DNA of 64,000 bases, taken from assembly GCF_030812995.1 (NCBI RefSeq), contig NZ_JAUSTT010000002.1, positions 62,001 to 126,000 of the forward strand, read 5' to 3'. The translations under genes were made by a program, and so were the position numbers. The first letter of the stretch is position 1; each line of letters begins with the position of its first letter. The stretch comes from Bacillus chungangensis. Its GTDB lineage: Bacteria; Bacillota; Bacilli; Bacillales; Bacillaceae_C. The notes beneath the pieces are model-generated. The model was not told the DNA's origin, did no database searches, and saw only the letters and a list, made by a program, of their open reading frames with translations. Positions 19,017 through 30,330 of the stretch are shown here, one piece after another.

Positions 19017-19120
19017 TGTGTTGACAGCAGCAATTCTAACCGTTAGTGAAGGTTTTTTAATCTGTCTTCAAGGCACCATTAAAAAACGAATAAATAAGGC
19101 ACAAATACAAAAAAAGTTGA

Positions 19121-20361
<1,241 letters not shown>

Positions 20362-20366
<5 letters not shown>

Positions 20367-20480
20367 GTCAAACTTCCATTAGTGGCCCTCCCCCCCCACT
20401 GATAAGAAGTTGAACACAGGCTTAAGAGACAAACATCCACGAAAAAAGAAATCACTTTTTTTCATGGATATATACCTAGA
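20362..20480 (+). repeat. Partial dispersed repeat, copy 4b, in tandem with copy 4
   Basis: Left half only: TAAAGTCAAACTTCCATTAG, a C-rich hairpin arm, then AAGTTGAACACAGGCTTAAG. It then degenerates. The head-to-tail joint overlaps the preceding copy by five bases (ATAAA). Confidence 0.65.
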
Positions 20481-20594
20481 AGTAGAAGTAAGATGTTAGC
20501 GATGAGTGATAAGCACTTTTCCCACCTCCAGATATGTATGAAAAACGCACCTGACAATGAAGGATCTTCCGATGTGACTATTTCTTTTAAAACG

Positions 20595-20632
20595 TAAAAA
20601 AGTGGCTGATCATTTTATTCAGTCACTTTTTA
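20595..20632. terminator. Terminator between convergent trpS and yjbA
   Basis: AAAAGTGGCTGA and TCAGTCACTTTTT arms with a 9-base loop and A/T tracts on both sides. It probably works for both directions. Confidence 0.75.
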
Positions 20633-20658
20633 CTTTGGTTTTATTTGCAAAATACCCT

Positions 20659-21405
20659 CTAATTTACTTTTGGTTTCTGTTCTACTTCCCAGCGTTTTTC
20701 AAAAAAGGTATGGCCTTTAACCATCTTTTCGCAAAGTTGAATATGTTTCTGGCTCCATCCTTCTTTCGTTTCTTCAAATAATTCATTCCAAGCTGTTTCA
20801 AAGTTTTTCTTTTGAATTTCCTCATATTTATCTGGCGCCCATTCTGTGTACCAATATCTTATTTCTGCAATACTGGCTGACGAATAAAGGTGATCCAATG
20901 CCATGAACAACAGCTGCTTCAGCTGTCTTTCTCTTCTTGTCAGTCCTTTCATTAATGCAGGTGCTGGCGAAAGAATATGATAGTCCTTTTGATTCTTTTT
21001 AGCGTCAAATTGATATGTCTTTGGCTTCTGATCCTCGATCATTTCATATACTAGCTGTTCTTGTCTTGGGATTAAGCGGCTTTTCCTCATCGGAATTTGG
21101 TAGCCAATTGTATCAACAGCAAGAATCCCATTGCCATCTGTAACAACAAAACAGTTTTCAAGCTTCATTCTTTCATGGTTTTTTCGTAAAAATGCCTTTT
21201 GGCAAACATCGTCCAATAAAGCTTGAGGCAAAGCAGACAAGTCGTTTTCTATATAATGATACAATACATTTTCTACATACAGTAAAGGTACTTGGTCTAA
21301 TAACTCGATTACATCATCCCGTCGCCATTCATGAAAATGGCAAACATTGTAACCATTCTCCTCTCCTTCAAACCAATTTACCCATACATCATGAAGATAC
21401 AGCAT
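20659..21405 (-). CDS. yjbA: YjbA-like protein (UPF0736 family)
   Basis: A soluble protein of 248 residues, identified by length, sequence character and position between trpS and yjaZ as in B. subtilis. No catalytic motif is apparent. It is rich in Trp, Glu and Lys and has no signal peptide or membrane segment. The ATG has GAGGGG 6 bases upstream. Function is unknown. In B. subtilis the app oligopeptide permease operon lies between yjaZ and yjbA; here that operon is absent. Confidence 0.8.
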   Translation of the reverse strand: MLYLHDVWVNWFEGEENGYNVCHFHEWRRDDVIELLDQVPLLYVENVLYHYIENDLSALPQALLDDVCQKAFLRKNHERMKLENCFVVTDGNGILAVDTIGYQIPMRKSRLIPRQEQLVYEMIEDQKPKTYQFDAKKNQKDYHILSPAPALMKGLTRRERQLKQLLFMALDHLYSSASIAEIRYWYTEWAPDKYEEIQKKNFETAWNELFEETKEGWSQKHIQLCEKMVKGHTFFEKRWEVEQKPKVN

Positions 21406-21582
21406 CTCTTACCCCTCACTTTATTCCATATTTGTCTCTCAGTATAAGCGGAAATAAGTAAATTTATTCCTGTCTCTTTAAGATGTTGGACAAATATTGT
21501 TAATTACAAAGACAATCGCTGCCATTCTAACGATGAAAGGGAATATGCAACTAGCCATAACCAAGATTTGAGAACATCTTTC

Positions 21583-21795
21583 TTAACGCTGATTTTTACT
21601 AGAGGAAAAAATGGCGATTAACATGAATACAAGACCAACTAAAAATAACTGGCACTCGATTCGATAAAGAATAAATTGTACGTATTCTTGAAAAGTTTTT
21701 CCCGCAGCCATTAAATTTAAATAACTGATAATATGAACACCGCCAACGACCGAAAAGCCAAAACCTGTTAATAAGAGAAAAGCTCTTAAGATCAA
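21583..21795 (-). CDS. Small membrane protein, unknown function
   Basis: A 70-residue protein with two hydrophobic helices (FLLLTGFGFSVVGGVHIISYL and ECQLFLVGLVFMLIAIF) and a short basic tail SSSKNQR. The amino-acid pattern is that of a real membrane protein. No family is recognised with confidence. It lies between yjbA and yjaZ on the same strand. A short +1-shifted open frame over the same bases is not a gene. Confidence 0.6.
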   Translation of the reverse strand: MILRAFLLLTGFGFSVVGGVHIISYLNLMAAGKTFQEYVQFILYRIECQLFLVGLVFMLIAIFSSSKNQR

Positions 21796-21972
21796 TTTTC
21801 ATAACATCCTTATCTAAAATGGAAGCTTTTCCACAATCATTGGATTATTTACAATTTAATATCTCGCTATATTATTCTTAAAAAATAGATTGCATTGTGG
21901 ATAATAAAAGCAGTGAGCTTGTCCATACTTTGTAGGATATTATATGTATTGATTACACTTTTAGAACTTGCT

Positions 21973-22002
21973 GCAGGTGGAATTTTCTCCACCTGTTTTT
22001 TA
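21973..22002. terminator. Hairpin at the 3' end of yjaZ
   Basis: CAGGTGGA and TCCACCTG arms with TTTTTT following on the plus strand. The T-run is on the side opposite to yjaZ transcription, so its role for that gene is uncertain. Confidence 0.5.
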
Positions 22003-22788
22003 TTCTAATTTCAAAAAATCATCTTGTAAAAAAGTATTAGAAGGTACTCCTAACGTTTTCGCAATCGAAAAATCGGATGCCTGTTTTTTATAGTGAGCAA
22101 TTATGTGATAGCCAATTACATAGCCAATCATTCTCGGATAGGCCCGCTTGCCAAACAAAATATCATCATGTCTTGCTTCTGACCTTGTAATATGCAAATA
22201 TTGTTTAATTGCCCTTTGCCATAAGGAAGCAAGTCGCTTCTCCTGATATGATGTACACCATGGTGCTACGTAATCTACCCCGCAACAGTCAAGTACAGCA
22301 TGTTCCGCCAATCCTTCTAAAACAAGGGAGTCCAATAACGTATAATCGTTAATCTCTTTTTTTAAACGACTCATTCGTGCAGCGTGATGATACTCATGAA
22401 CAAATAATGCCTCCCATTCCTTTTCATCACCTACACTAGAGAGAAACAAAAAAATCTGCTTAGGAAACGTAATACCAGAACGCCCCCTTGTGTCTCTCAT
22501 GAAACTTCGGTTGCCTTCTTCCATTGGGAAAATATAAATATTAATAGTTGGACCATCCCAAAGGCTGCGATATTTTTGATAAATTTGATTTATTTTTTTC
22601 CAAGCCTCTTTTTCTTCCAATATTTGAAAAACACGTTGTGCACGCCGGGGATGTTGGTACATCCCAAATGAGCAAAGATAGCGATAAAACCTTGTAGGAT
22701 TCTCTACTGTCGGCTTTACCTTTTGTAATAGCTCCAAAGGTTTATCAAGTGCTTGTTTCAACCACTGATCTGTCCTTATTATTGTCAT
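22000..22788 (-). CDS. yjaZ: YjaZ-like putative zinc protease (DUF2268)
   Basis: Predicted Zn-dependent protease of 262 residues with HEYHHAARM, an HExxH metal-binding motif, in the middle of the chain, and a Glu-containing LVLEGLAEHAVLDCCG segment about 25 residues downstream that probably gives the third ligand. There is no signal peptide. The ATG at 22788 (MTIIRTDQWL) is selected because AAGGTGAGG directly precedes it. The frame extends 13 codons further. It lies next to fabF-fabH as in B. subtilis. Confidence 0.85.
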   Translation of the reverse strand: MTIIRTDQWLKQALDKPLELLQKVKPTVENPTRFYRYLCSFGMYQHPRRAQRVFQILEEKEAWKKINQIYQKYRSLWDGPTINIYIFPMEEGNRSFMRDTRGRSGITFPKQIFLFLSSVGDEKEWEALFVHEYHHAARMSRLKKEINDYTLLDSLVLEGLAEHAVLDCCGVDYVAPWCTSYQEKRLASLWQRAIKQYLHITRSEARHDDILFGKRAYPRMIGYVIGYHIIAHYKKQASDFSIAKTLGVPSNTFLQDDFLKLE

Positions 22789-23007
22789 GCTCCTCACCTT
22801 ATGTCCTGTTTTTATTAGCTTATGCATAACATGCTCCCATGGCCTTCAATATGACCATTATTTCTAAACTGTTAATCAAAAAAATAGCATCATAAATCAA
22901 AAAAAGCTTTCACTATTGTTGTAAAGTAGGAATTACTTAGTCACTCGTCCATATTGAAAAAGGGACTTAGTATGTTATGAAAGATAATAGATTGTGAGGT
23001 TGATAAA

Positions 23008-24147
23008 TTGAAAAGGTTAGTCTTATTAGATGTACTTCGTGGTTTTGCTATTCTCGGTACGCTAGGAACAAATATTTGGATTTTTGCAACGGTTGGCGAT
23101 CTTTCTATTTACTCTCAAGATATCGTTGGTTGGTGGAAAACGAGTGATGGGTGGATCATGATGCTAATTGACATTTTTATTAATGGTAAGTTTTTAAGTT
23201 TGCTCACAATCTTGTTTGGCATAGGTCTTGCAATAAAATATGAAAAAACACTTGAAAAAGGAATGCCTTGGCCTAGAGCATATATTTGGTCGTGCATCCT
23301 CTTATTTATTGATGGTCTTATTCATTTTCTGCTAGTCTTTGAATATGATATCTTAATGAGCTATGCAATAACTGCAATCGTTGTCTCCTTTCTAGTGAAA
23401 AAGCGCAATCGGATTTTAAAAAGGATTATTGTTCTTTTACTTCCAATTCATTTGTTGATCATAGGTGCTTCCTCATTTGCGTTTTATTACTCAACTCATG
23501 ATGAAGGAATACAAGCAGAATTAGCAGCAGATAACCAAAAAACTGCGCATCTTTATATGGAAGGGAGTTGGCTGGAACAAGTTCTTTACCGTGTTGAACA
23601 ATTTTTGCCGTTAAGGACGGAAGCGATCATGGTACTTCCTATGAATACGATATTATTTTTGACAGGAATATTATTATTTCGTGCAGGTGCTTTTGCTCAC
23701 CATGAAAAAGGCAGAAAAATCCGCCGTAAGCTTTTTAAATGGGGGATACTCATTGGGCTGCCGCTTCATATGCTTATGATGGTTAATAACGGCTTATTCT
23801 CCATTATAAGCAGGTATATCTTTGCACCATTCTTAGCATTCGGCTATATTGGTTTGTTCTCCATTATATTGGAAAAGGGTTATATAAAACTGTTCACAGA
23901 CCGTTTACAAGAGATTGGCAGAACAGCATTAAGCTGCTACATCATGCAAAACATCATCGCTTCAGTGATTTTCTATGGATGGGGATTCGGTTTGACTCCT
24001 ATTAACAATGGTTGGTTGACTCTCCTTATATGGATGCTAATCTCGTTATTTCTTATGTTTTTTGCAAATATGTGGCTACGAAAGTTTAAACAGGGTCCGA
24101 TTGAAACGATTTGGCGCTATACGGCTAATGCACCTTTTCGTGCTTAA
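23008..24147 (+). CDS. DUF418 family membrane protein, copy 2
   Basis: Polytopic protein of 379 residues starting KRLVLLDVLRGFAILGTLGTN and ending with the DUF418 block (IGRTALSCYIMQN ... QGPIETIWRYTANAP). It is a paralogue of 5655-6887: the N-terminal and C-terminal signatures match but the middle differs. The TTG start has GTGAGGT upstream. It is monocistronic and convergent with fabF; repeat copy 5 and a bidirectional terminator lie in between. Function is unknown. Confidence 0.87.
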   Translation: MKRLVLLDVLRGFAILGTLGTNIWIFATVGDLSIYSQDIVGWWKTSDGWIMMLIDIFINGKFLSLLTILFGIGLAIKYEKTLEKGMPWPRAYIWSCILLFIDGLIHFLLVFEYDILMSYAITAIVVSFLVKKRNRILKRIIVLLLPIHLLIIGASSFAFYYSTHDEGIQAELAADNQKTAHLYMEGSWLEQVLYRVEQFLPLRTEAIMVLPMNTILFLTGILLFRAGAFAHHEKGRKIRRKLFKWGILIGLPLHMLMMVNNGLFSIISRYIFAPFLAFGYIGLFSIILEKGYIKLFTDRLQEIGRTALSCYIMQNIIASVIFYGWGFGLTPINNGWLTLLIWMLISLFLMFFANMWLRKFKQGPIETIWRYTANAPFRA

Positions 24148-24161
24148 CGTTAAAGCATAAA

Positions 24162-24398
24162 AGAAAGTGAAACTTCCATGAGAGGGGGGTTTCTCTCATC
24201 CCCCACACATGAGAAGTAGAGTCGCAACGTTCTCGAAAAAGAAAACCGTTTTTTCTTCGTGCGATGCTGATTCAAGAAGCTTTTCTAAGGTCGGCTCGAA
24301 CCAATCGAACATTTGACTTTCAGTTATCCCCACCTAGCGCTTCTGATTCCTCTTACTTCCCGAGGTGGGGTCTTACTGCCAGTTAGATGTGGGATAAA
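24162..24398 (+). repeat. Dispersed hairpin-ended repeat, copy 5
   Basis: Starts AAAGTGAAACTTCCATGAGA and ends GTTAGATGTGGGATAAA, with both terminal hairpins present and the core GAACCAATCGAACATTTGAC. It occupies the gap between the second DUF418 gene and fabF. Confidence 0.9.
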
Positions 24399-24401
24399 AT
24401 A

Positions 24402-24445
24402 AAAGGTGATCCAAAAGCAAAATTCTTTTGGATCACCTTTTTTAT
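24402..24445. terminator. Bidirectional terminator between DUF418 gene and fabF
   Basis: Arms AAAAGGTGATCCAAAAG and CTTTTGGATCACCTTTT (with one mismatch at the loop edge), flanked by A and T runs. It overlaps the last codon of fabF. Confidence 0.9.
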
Positions 24446-25683
24446 GCTTCGTATTTCTTAAAGAGAATAGTTGCATTATGCCCGCCAAAGCCTAACGAAT
24501 TGCTGAGTGCAGCACGAACGTCTCTCGTTCTTGCCTTATTGGCTACATAGTCCAAATCACATTCAGGATCTGGTGTTTCATAATGGATAGTTGGCGGTAT
24601 AATACCTTCTTTAATGGATAAAATCGAAATAATTGCTTCGACTCCGCCAGCTGCTCCCAGTAAATGTCCAGTCATGGACTTTGTTGAGCTTATTGCCAGC
24701 TTATAGGCATGTTCGCCAAACACATCTTTAACTGCCATTGTCTCAAACTTGTCATTGTACGGAGTACTTGTCCCATGTGCATTAATGTAATCAATATCAG
24801 CCGGCTCCAATCCGCCATCAGCTAATGCTAATTTCATTGCTCGCGCTCCGCCTTCTCCTCCAGGAGCAGGAGCCGTAATATGATAAGCATCGCCAGTTGA
24901 TCCGTAGCCAATTAATTCTGCATAAATTGTTGCTCCACGGCGAAGCGCATATTCTAGCTCTTCGAGGACAACGATGCCTGCTCCTTCACCAATAACAAAT
25001 CCATCTCGATTGGCATCAAATGGTCTGCTCGCTGTTTCGGGATCAGGGTTTGTAGTAAGCGCTGTATTAGCACAAAAGCCAGCTACGGACATTTGTGTAA
25101 TCGGTGCTTCAGCCCCTCCAGTCACCATGACATCTGCATCTCCACGCTGAATCACTTTAAAGGCATCACCAATGGAGTTTGTTCCTGTTGCACATGCGGT
25201 GACAGTACAAGAATTGACGCCTTTAGCACCTAAGGCGATTGAAACTTGCCCAGTTGCCATATCGGGAATCATCATTGGAACAAAAAAAGGACTTACGCGC
25301 CGATACCCGCGTTTTTGAAACATTTGGAATTGGTTTTCAAACGTTTCCATGCCTCCAATTCCTGAACCAATCCAAACTCCAACTCGATTGGCATTATGTT
25401 CATCGATCGTTAAACCTGCGTCTTTCACTGCCATCAGTGAAGCAGCAATCGCATAATGGGTAAAACGATCCATTTTTCTTGCTTCTTTTCTTTCCAAATA
25501 TGTTTCAGGATCAAAATCCTTTACTTCAGCTGCCACTTTTGCTGGATAATCATCTGCGTTTAATCGCGTTAATGGACCGATACCCGATTTTCCTGCAATG
25601 ATGTTTTCCCAAGTTGTTTGAGCGTCATTGCCTACGGGAGAAACTGCTCCGATTCCAGTGACAACTACACGTTTTTTCTCCAT
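24442..25683 (-). CDS. fabF: Beta-ketoacyl-ACP synthase II
   Basis: Condensing enzyme of 413 residues for fatty-acid elongation. The catalytic Cys is in [11 protein letters not shown], and the two catalytic His residues are in [11 protein letters not shown] and [15 protein letters not shown]. The start at 25683 ([10 protein letters not shown]) has AAGGAGATG upstream; the open frame runs 7 codons further. It follows fabH with a 160-base gap, as in the B. subtilis fabHA-fabF operon controlled by FapR. It is the target of cerulenin and platensimycin in related bacteria. Confidence 0.97.
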   Translation of the reverse strand: MEKKRVVVTGIGAVSPVGNDAQTTWENIIAGKSGIGPLTRLNADDYPAKVAAEVKDFDPETYLERKEARKMDRFTHYAIAASLMAVKDAGLTIDEHNANRVGVWIGSGIGGMETFENQFQMFQKRGYRRVSPFFVPMMIPDMATGQVSIALGAKGVNSCTVTACATGTNSIGDAFKVIQRGDADVMVTGGAEAPITQMSVAGFCANTALTTNPDPETASRPFDANRDGFVIGEGAGIVVLEELEYALRRGATIYAELIGYGSTGDAYHITAPAPGGEGGARAMKLALADGGLEPADIDYINAHGTSTPYNDKFETMAVKDVFGEHAYKLAISSTKSMTGHLLGAAGGVEAIISILSIKEGIIPPTIHYETPDPECDLDYVANKARTRDVRAALSNSLGFGGHNATILFKKYEA

Positions 25684-25845
25684 AAAAACATCTCCTTCAC
25701 ACAATAAGAAGATTGTAAGTGAGTATTCAAAAAGTAATGAAAGCTAATATAAAAAACGAACGGAATGTACACAGTTTTTACATGATGCATACAAATTATC
25801 CCGCTAGTATTCAAGATTTTTTAAGCAATATCTCTTTCACTTTCA

Positions 25846-26784
25846 CTACTTACCCCATTTTACTACAATTGCTCCCCAAGTTAAACCTCCGCCAAAACCA
25901 ACCATGACAATTATATCATCCTCTTTAATATTTCCGGCTTCTAGCTCGTCAATAATAGAAACAGGTATGGATGCGGAAGAAGTATTGCCATACTTATGAA
26001 TTGTTTTTGACATTTTTTCTACTGGCAAGTTTAACCGCTGCCTAGCAGATTCCATAATCCGAATGTTAGCTTGATGAGGAATTAAAAAGTCAACGTCATC
26101 CTTTGTCAATCCGGCTTTTTCCAACACATTTACAGCTGATTCTCCCATTTGTCTAACTGCAAATTTGAACACTTCACGGCCATTCATCACAATATGCTTC
26201 TGTTCGTTCTCATATAATTGGCTGCCGCCTGAACCATCTGCCCCAAGTTCAAAGGCTAAAACCCCTCTTCCTTTTGATACGGGCCCCATAACTGCTGCTC
26301 CAGCTCCATCGCCGAATAAAACAGCTGTATTGCGATCTTCCCAATTTGTTATCTTCGAAAGCTTCTCGACACCAACAATAAGTACATAACGATAAGCCTT
26401 GCTTTCAATAAATTGCTTTGCAGTTGCTACACCATACATAAATCCAGAACAAGCTGCACTAATATCCATTGCAGCAGCTTTGACAGCACCAAGACGATGC
26501 TGAATCATACAAGATACAGAAGGAAATGGGCGATCTGGTGTGACCGTTGCCACTAAAATTAAATCAATTTCTTCCGCCGTTATTCCTGCATCTTGAATAG
26601 CTCTTTTTGCTGCTTCATATGCCATATCAGACGTATCACAATCATCTTCGGCAATTCTTCTTTCTTCTATTCCTGTTCGTGTACGAATCCATTCATCAGA
26701 AGTATCCATTACTTTTTCTAAGTCATGATTCGTAACTATTTTTTCCGGATGGAATTTTCCCATGCCAATGATTCCTGCATTCAT
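25846..26784 (-). CDS. fabH: Beta-ketoacyl-ACP synthase III
   Basis: Initiating condensing enzyme of 312 residues joining an acyl-CoA primer to malonyl-ACP. The active-site Cys lies in [12 protein letters not shown]. The His and Asn of the catalytic triad are in IPHQANIRI and [11 protein letters not shown]. The ATG at 26784 ([15 protein letters not shown]) has GAAGGAG upstream; the frame opens 10 codons earlier. It is the first gene of fabH-fabF, with a FapR-like operator about 370 bases upstream and a long leader in between. Confidence 0.96.
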   Translation of the reverse strand: MNAGIIGMGKFHPEKIVTNHDLEKVMDTSDEWIRTRTGIEERRIAEDDCDTSDMAYEAAKRAIQDAGITAEEIDLILVATVTPDRPFPSVSCMIQHRLGAVKAAAMDISAACSGFMYGVATAKQFIESKAYRYVLIVGVEKLSKITNWEDRNTAVLFGDGAGAAVMGPVSKGRGVLAFELGADGSGGSQLYENEQKHIVMNGREVFKFAVRQMGESAVNVLEKAGLTKDDVDFLIPHQANIRIMESARQRLNLPVEKMSKTIHKYGNTSSASIPVSIIDELEAGNIKEDDIIVMVGFGGGLTWGAIVVKWGK

Positions 26785-27038
26785 GCCCGTATCTCCTTCT
26801 TTCTCAGACATCATTATTTATTCTGCTTCTTATTGAGAGATAGGAAGTGGAAGTAAGTTTTTTCTCACCTCTCGCTTCTAATAAGTCAACTAATGAAGTT
26901 CTCTTTCCAGACTTTTTAAGCACTTACTCTTCGCTTTAATAATCTACTATCTTCCATCATGCTGAACCCTCTATTGTCCAACTACAATCTTGCTAACTAA
27001 AACTTTACAAGTTTCAGCAGCTTCTAAAGATTTGATGA

Positions 27039-27086
27039 ACGGGAAGGGACGCTGCTTTACCCTCAGGGCGTTCGCGTCAACCGTTT
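27039..27086 (-). ncRNA. Candidate structured element in the fabH leader
   Basis: Nested perfect pairings: AACGG (27039-27043) with CCGTT (27082-27086), GACGC (27049-27053) with GCGTC (27075-27079), and CCC (27061-27063) with GGG (27067-27069). The segment is much richer in GC than its flanks. It lies between the putative promoter/operator at about 27150 and fabH. It may be a cis-acting RNA or a chance fold. I do not recognise it as a known riboswitch class. Confidence 0.35.
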
Positions 27087-27147
27087 TAATGCGTGCTACA
27101 CTCAATAATCAGTGTAAAATCAACTAGCAGATTTTATAATAGCACCT

Positions 27148-27166
27148 ATTATGACTTGGTACTAAT
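27148..27166 (-). promoter_or_regulatory. FapR-type operator for fabH-fabF
   Basis: The minus strand reads ATTAGTACCAAGTCATAAT, close to the FapR site of bacilli (ATTAGTACC...GTnnTAAT). A promoter-like TTGCCA-N17-TAAAAT ends just upstream on the minus strand. FapR represses fatty-acid synthesis genes and is released by malonyl-CoA. The assignment rests on consensus and the target gene. Confidence 0.75.
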
Positions 27167-27327
27167 TTTAAAGGAATAATTGTGTTTTGGCAAGTATAGA
27201 AAAGTAAACATACTGAAGTGAAGAAGGTGTTAAAGAGTCTTTTCTTGATAAATAGATCTAAAGCTCCTTTATACTCGCTAGGGGTATCGTAGTACATTAT
27301 TCAATGCTGCAGAGATACAAAAAATTG

Positions 27328-28281
27328 CTAGTTTATAGCATTCGGCAGTTTTCCAGCTTTGATGTATTCTTCCAAATAATGATCGACTTTTTCGATAAAG
27401 TTTTCTTTTACGTTCGAACTATATTTTCCTATGGATAGAACACCTTCTTGAAAACCTACATGAACATTACCAGATTGCAATGTTCCTCTGCTATACTTTT
27501 CAGCAACAATTCCATATAGTTTATCTACATCTTGAACAGTGCTAGTCAAAACTGTTGCCCCTCCTAAATCAGACTGATCAGAGACATACCCTATCGCATA
27601 TAAACCGTTTGCCTTTAATTGCTCTATGACAGGAACTGTGTAGCCATCCCCCGCTGGATAAACAACATCTACATTGTATTGATTTAATGTATCTAAAAGC
27701 TCTAATGCTTTTTGACAGTCATCCCAATCACCTGTATAGACGACATAGACGGTAGCGGAAGCATTCTCAAAGGCTACACCATCAATAAACCCTTCAACCT
27801 CAGGCTGCCATCTTTTAGCAGCAATCATCCCAACTTGGTTTGTTTTCGTAGCATGACCAGCTGTCATACCTCCAAAAAAACCCATTGCATGACTATCAAA
27901 CGTTAAGCTCGTCGTATTTTTTAATCGTGCTTCTCCATTGAAACTAACAAAATGTATATGAGGATATACCAATCCAATTTCATTAAAAAAATCGGCGTAC
28001 TCTTTGCCATGCCCAAATATAAGCTGAACTCCCTTTTGATCAAATTCTTTAACCGCTTCTGCAACTACAGTCTTTGTTGTCATTCCTTCTCTATAATAAA
28101 CATCGGCATTAAATGCTGATTGAATTTTTAACATTCCTTTGTATCCTTTTGTACCCCATACTTGGTCGCTGACGGTTTCTGGTACAAGCAGTCCAATTGT
28201 TTTTAGTTTAATTTTTTCCGTGTTGGTACATCCTAATAGTATGGAGGTCAATGAGAAGAAAATCAGCAATCTTTTCAACAT
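27328..28281 (-). CDS. med: Med-like BMP-family lipoprotein (positive regulator of comK)
   Basis: Lipoprotein of 317 residues. The signal peptide LKRLLIFFSLTSILLGC ends in a lipobox with Cys. The rest is a periplasmic-binding-protein (BMP/PnrA) fold with KTIGLLVPETVSDQVWGTKGYKGML and GGMTAGHATKTNQVGMIAAK. Position upstream of fabH identifies it as Med, which raises comK expression in B. subtilis. The start is uncertain among TTG/ATG codons at 28290-28278, and the ribosome binding site is weak. The small comZ gene that normally follows med is not visible here. Confidence 0.88.
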   Translation of the reverse strand: MLKRLLIFFSLTSILLGCTNTEKIKLKTIGLLVPETVSDQVWGTKGYKGMLKIQSAFNADVYYREGMTTKTVVAEAVKEFDQKGVQLIFGHGKEYADFFNEIGLVYPHIHFVSFNGEARLKNTTSLTFDSHAMGFFGGMTAGHATKTNQVGMIAAKRWQPEVEGFIDGVAFENASATVYVVYTGDWDDCQKALELLDTLNQYNVDVVYPAGDGYTVPVIEQLKANGLYAIGYVSDQSDLGGATVLTSTVQDVDKLYGIVAEKYSRGTLQSGNVHVGFQEGVLSIGKYSSNVKENFIEKVDHYLEEYIKAGKLPNAIN

Positions 28282-28437
28282 GTACACCAACTGCTACTAA
28301 AAAACATAGACATAAACGCATCAACCAATGTTGAAATGTCATTATGCTGTTTATTTTCCCATTATCAATGTACAACATATCCATTTGTTTGTTCTTCTAA
28401 GATGCTTTCTTTCTGAATAACGTATTTGTCTATTAGA

Positions 28438-28480
28438 TGTTGTTCAAAAACTCGTGTAAGTTCAGTTCTTTTTGAACACG
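28438..28480 (-). terminator. Probable terminator between the epimerase-like gene and med
   Basis: On the minus strand GTTCAAAAA pairs with TTTTTGAAC around a 20-base loop. The rest of this 360-base gap shows no gene. Confidence 0.4.
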
Positions 28481-28640
28481 TCCTATTCATGTTTTTAGTG
28501 CAGATTTCACCTGCCTTTCCTTAAAGATAACACGCCCTTTTTTAAACGAGATATTTAATGAAAAGCTCTTTCTATTTTACAATTCATATGAACAGATTGA
28601 AAGAACTACTTAACTAATACATGCAATAAAGGGAAAACAA

Positions 28641-29507
28641 CTATTTTTTTGTACATGAAGAACGAGAAAGGTGATTGAAAGATGTAAAATACTTTCCTTG
28701 CATTTCCCACCATTGCCGCTGTCGCATGATATGATTGACGAAAGGCTCTTCTTCATCCACAATTAAACTGACAGCATCGTTCAACATCTCTTTCGGCTTT
28801 CCTTTCATAGATCTTTCAACTCCTAACAGACTTAAATAGGCATTCCATGCTCCTGATTCTTTATTTTGAAGTATGAAATGTGAGTCAGCAGCAGGGCTTT
28901 TCACATGATCAATAAGAAAATTCACCGCAGTTTCAATGAATAGTGCGTCGAAAGTGTCATCTAAATAATTCATCTCATCCATCCTGCTTCCATTTTGGAT
29001 GATTTGTTGAAATAAGAGTGTATTTGGCTGCCAAGGGCCAAATAATGTTGGTACATAATACCACCTGACTTCATCTACAGTAGCGCTGTCATCGTGGAAA
29101 ACAGAATTAAGAGACGATCTTAGCTTTTCTAGTGTACCATGATTCGATTCCAAAAATTGTTTCGGTGCAATCCAAACGATTTTCTCGACCTTATCCCTAT
29201 TTTTATTTAAAAAAGCTTGATAGGAATGCTTCCACTTTTCAATTACTCTTTTATCGTATTCAATATAAAAATCAAAAATAGGGATAAAGCAAATCGTTGA
29301 AGGCACTGCATCTAATCGATTTGCCTCTTCCGACTCCCAAAAGGAAATATTAGCATTTCGACCGACTTCCAACCACTTTTCCTCGTGATAATCACGAAGC
29401 CATTCTTGCTGATCGAAAGCAATAACCTCATACCCTTTTTCAAGCAAATTTTTACAAAGCATGAATCCTAGAAACTGTTGAGCATTCCAAACAACTGCAT
29501 GATGCAT
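28641..29507 (-). CDS. NAD(P)-binding / epimerase-like protein
   Basis: A protein of 288 residues with an SDR-extended (NAD-dependent epimerase-like) layout: AVVWNAQQFLGFMLCKNLLEKGYEVIAFD at the N-terminus, and YVPTLFGPWQPNTLLFQQII, typical of the substrate domain. The usual GxxGxxG loop is degraded to NAQQFLG, so cofactor binding is doubtful. The start at 29507 (MHHAVVW) has AAAGGAGGAG upstream. It sits upstream of med, where B. subtilis has yjaU/yjaV, but I am not sure of direct orthology. Confidence 0.6.
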   Translation of the reverse strand: MHHAVVWNAQQFLGFMLCKNLLEKGYEVIAFDQQEWLRDYHEEKWLEVGRNANISFWESEEANRLDAVPSTICFIPIFDFYIEYDKRVIEKWKHSYQAFLNKNRDKVEKIVWIAPKQFLESNHGTLEKLRSSLNSVFHDDSATVDEVRWYYVPTLFGPWQPNTLLFQQIIQNGSRMDEMNYLDDTFDALFIETAVNFLIDHVKSPAADSHFILQNKESGAWNAYLSLLGVERSMKGKPKEMLNDAVSLIVDEEEPFVNHIMRQRQWWEMQGKYFTSFNHLSRSSCTKK

Positions 29508-29573
29508 AGAATAAACTCCTCCTTTTCTTATTTTTAATTTGTACACATCAATTTGGAAACACTGTAATTGAAA

Positions 29574-29912
29574 AATAAAGTGAAACTTCCATCAGTGGGG
29601 GTTTTCTCATCCCCCACTGATGAGAAGTAGAACAAAGGCTAAGATCGCAACGTCCTCGAAAAGGAAACCGCTTTTCTTCGTGCGATGTTTCGCTGCCGAA
29701 GCTTTCCTTGTCCTGTTGCAACGCCTTTATGACCGACATCCTCAAAAAAGAAGAGCACTTTTTCTTCGTGCGATGCTGATTCAAGAAGCTTTCCTTATCC
29801 TGTCGGCCTGAACCAATCGGACATTTGACTTTCAGTTATCCCCCACCTAGCGCTTCTGATTCCTCTTACTCCCCGAGGTGGGGGGGCTTACTGCCAGTTA
29901 GATGTGGGATAA
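29574..29912 (+). repeat. Dispersed hairpin-ended repeat, copy 6 (enlarged)
   Basis: The longest copy, about 340 bp. Both hairpins are intact. The central CTTTTTCTTCGTGCGATG...GAAGCTTTCCTT segment occurs twice (about 29660-29713 and 29745-29800), an internal duplication of roughly 85 bp. It ends GTTAGATGTGGGATAAA. Confidence 0.9.
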
Positions 29913-30330
29913 AATAGTCACGATAGGTTTTTTATTAACAAAGATCGTTCTCCTTTAGCATATGTATCCACCTTCTATTTTTTGTTCTTTTGTTGGGAAC
30001 AATATTGGTTAAAACATCCCTGCTTTGTTCATAGAATTGTATTATTTTTCATTTGAAAACGATCTCGTCTATGATAAGATATACTAGGAATAGATTGTGA
30101 GCTCAGTATATACAATAAAGCATTGCTCGAAAATATTGCGAGTTTAAAAATCAATGTAGTTTTAACGAGAAGGCAAAGGATGATTGTTCAAAAATGATCT
30201 TGTGAAGCTGCGGATTTTTAAGATGAACTCGTTTGAGCTTCACTTAAACGTCTGGGATTCGCTTTTGAAGCAGCGCTCATTCTCTTTGGAGAAGACGAAT
30301 ATGGATCGAATTGAAATGGGGTGATTAAAA

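Noticed and set aside
26785-27327. comZ or yjzB gene between med and fabH
   Set aside because: No open frame of suitable length with a ribosome binding site is present on the minus strand in this gap.
30223-30324. 33-codon frame (MNSFELHLNVWDSLLKQ...) just before yjzD
   Set aside because: Protein-like and ending at the yjzD ribosome binding site, but its own start lacks a convincing ribosome binding site; a leader peptide cannot be supported from sequence alone.
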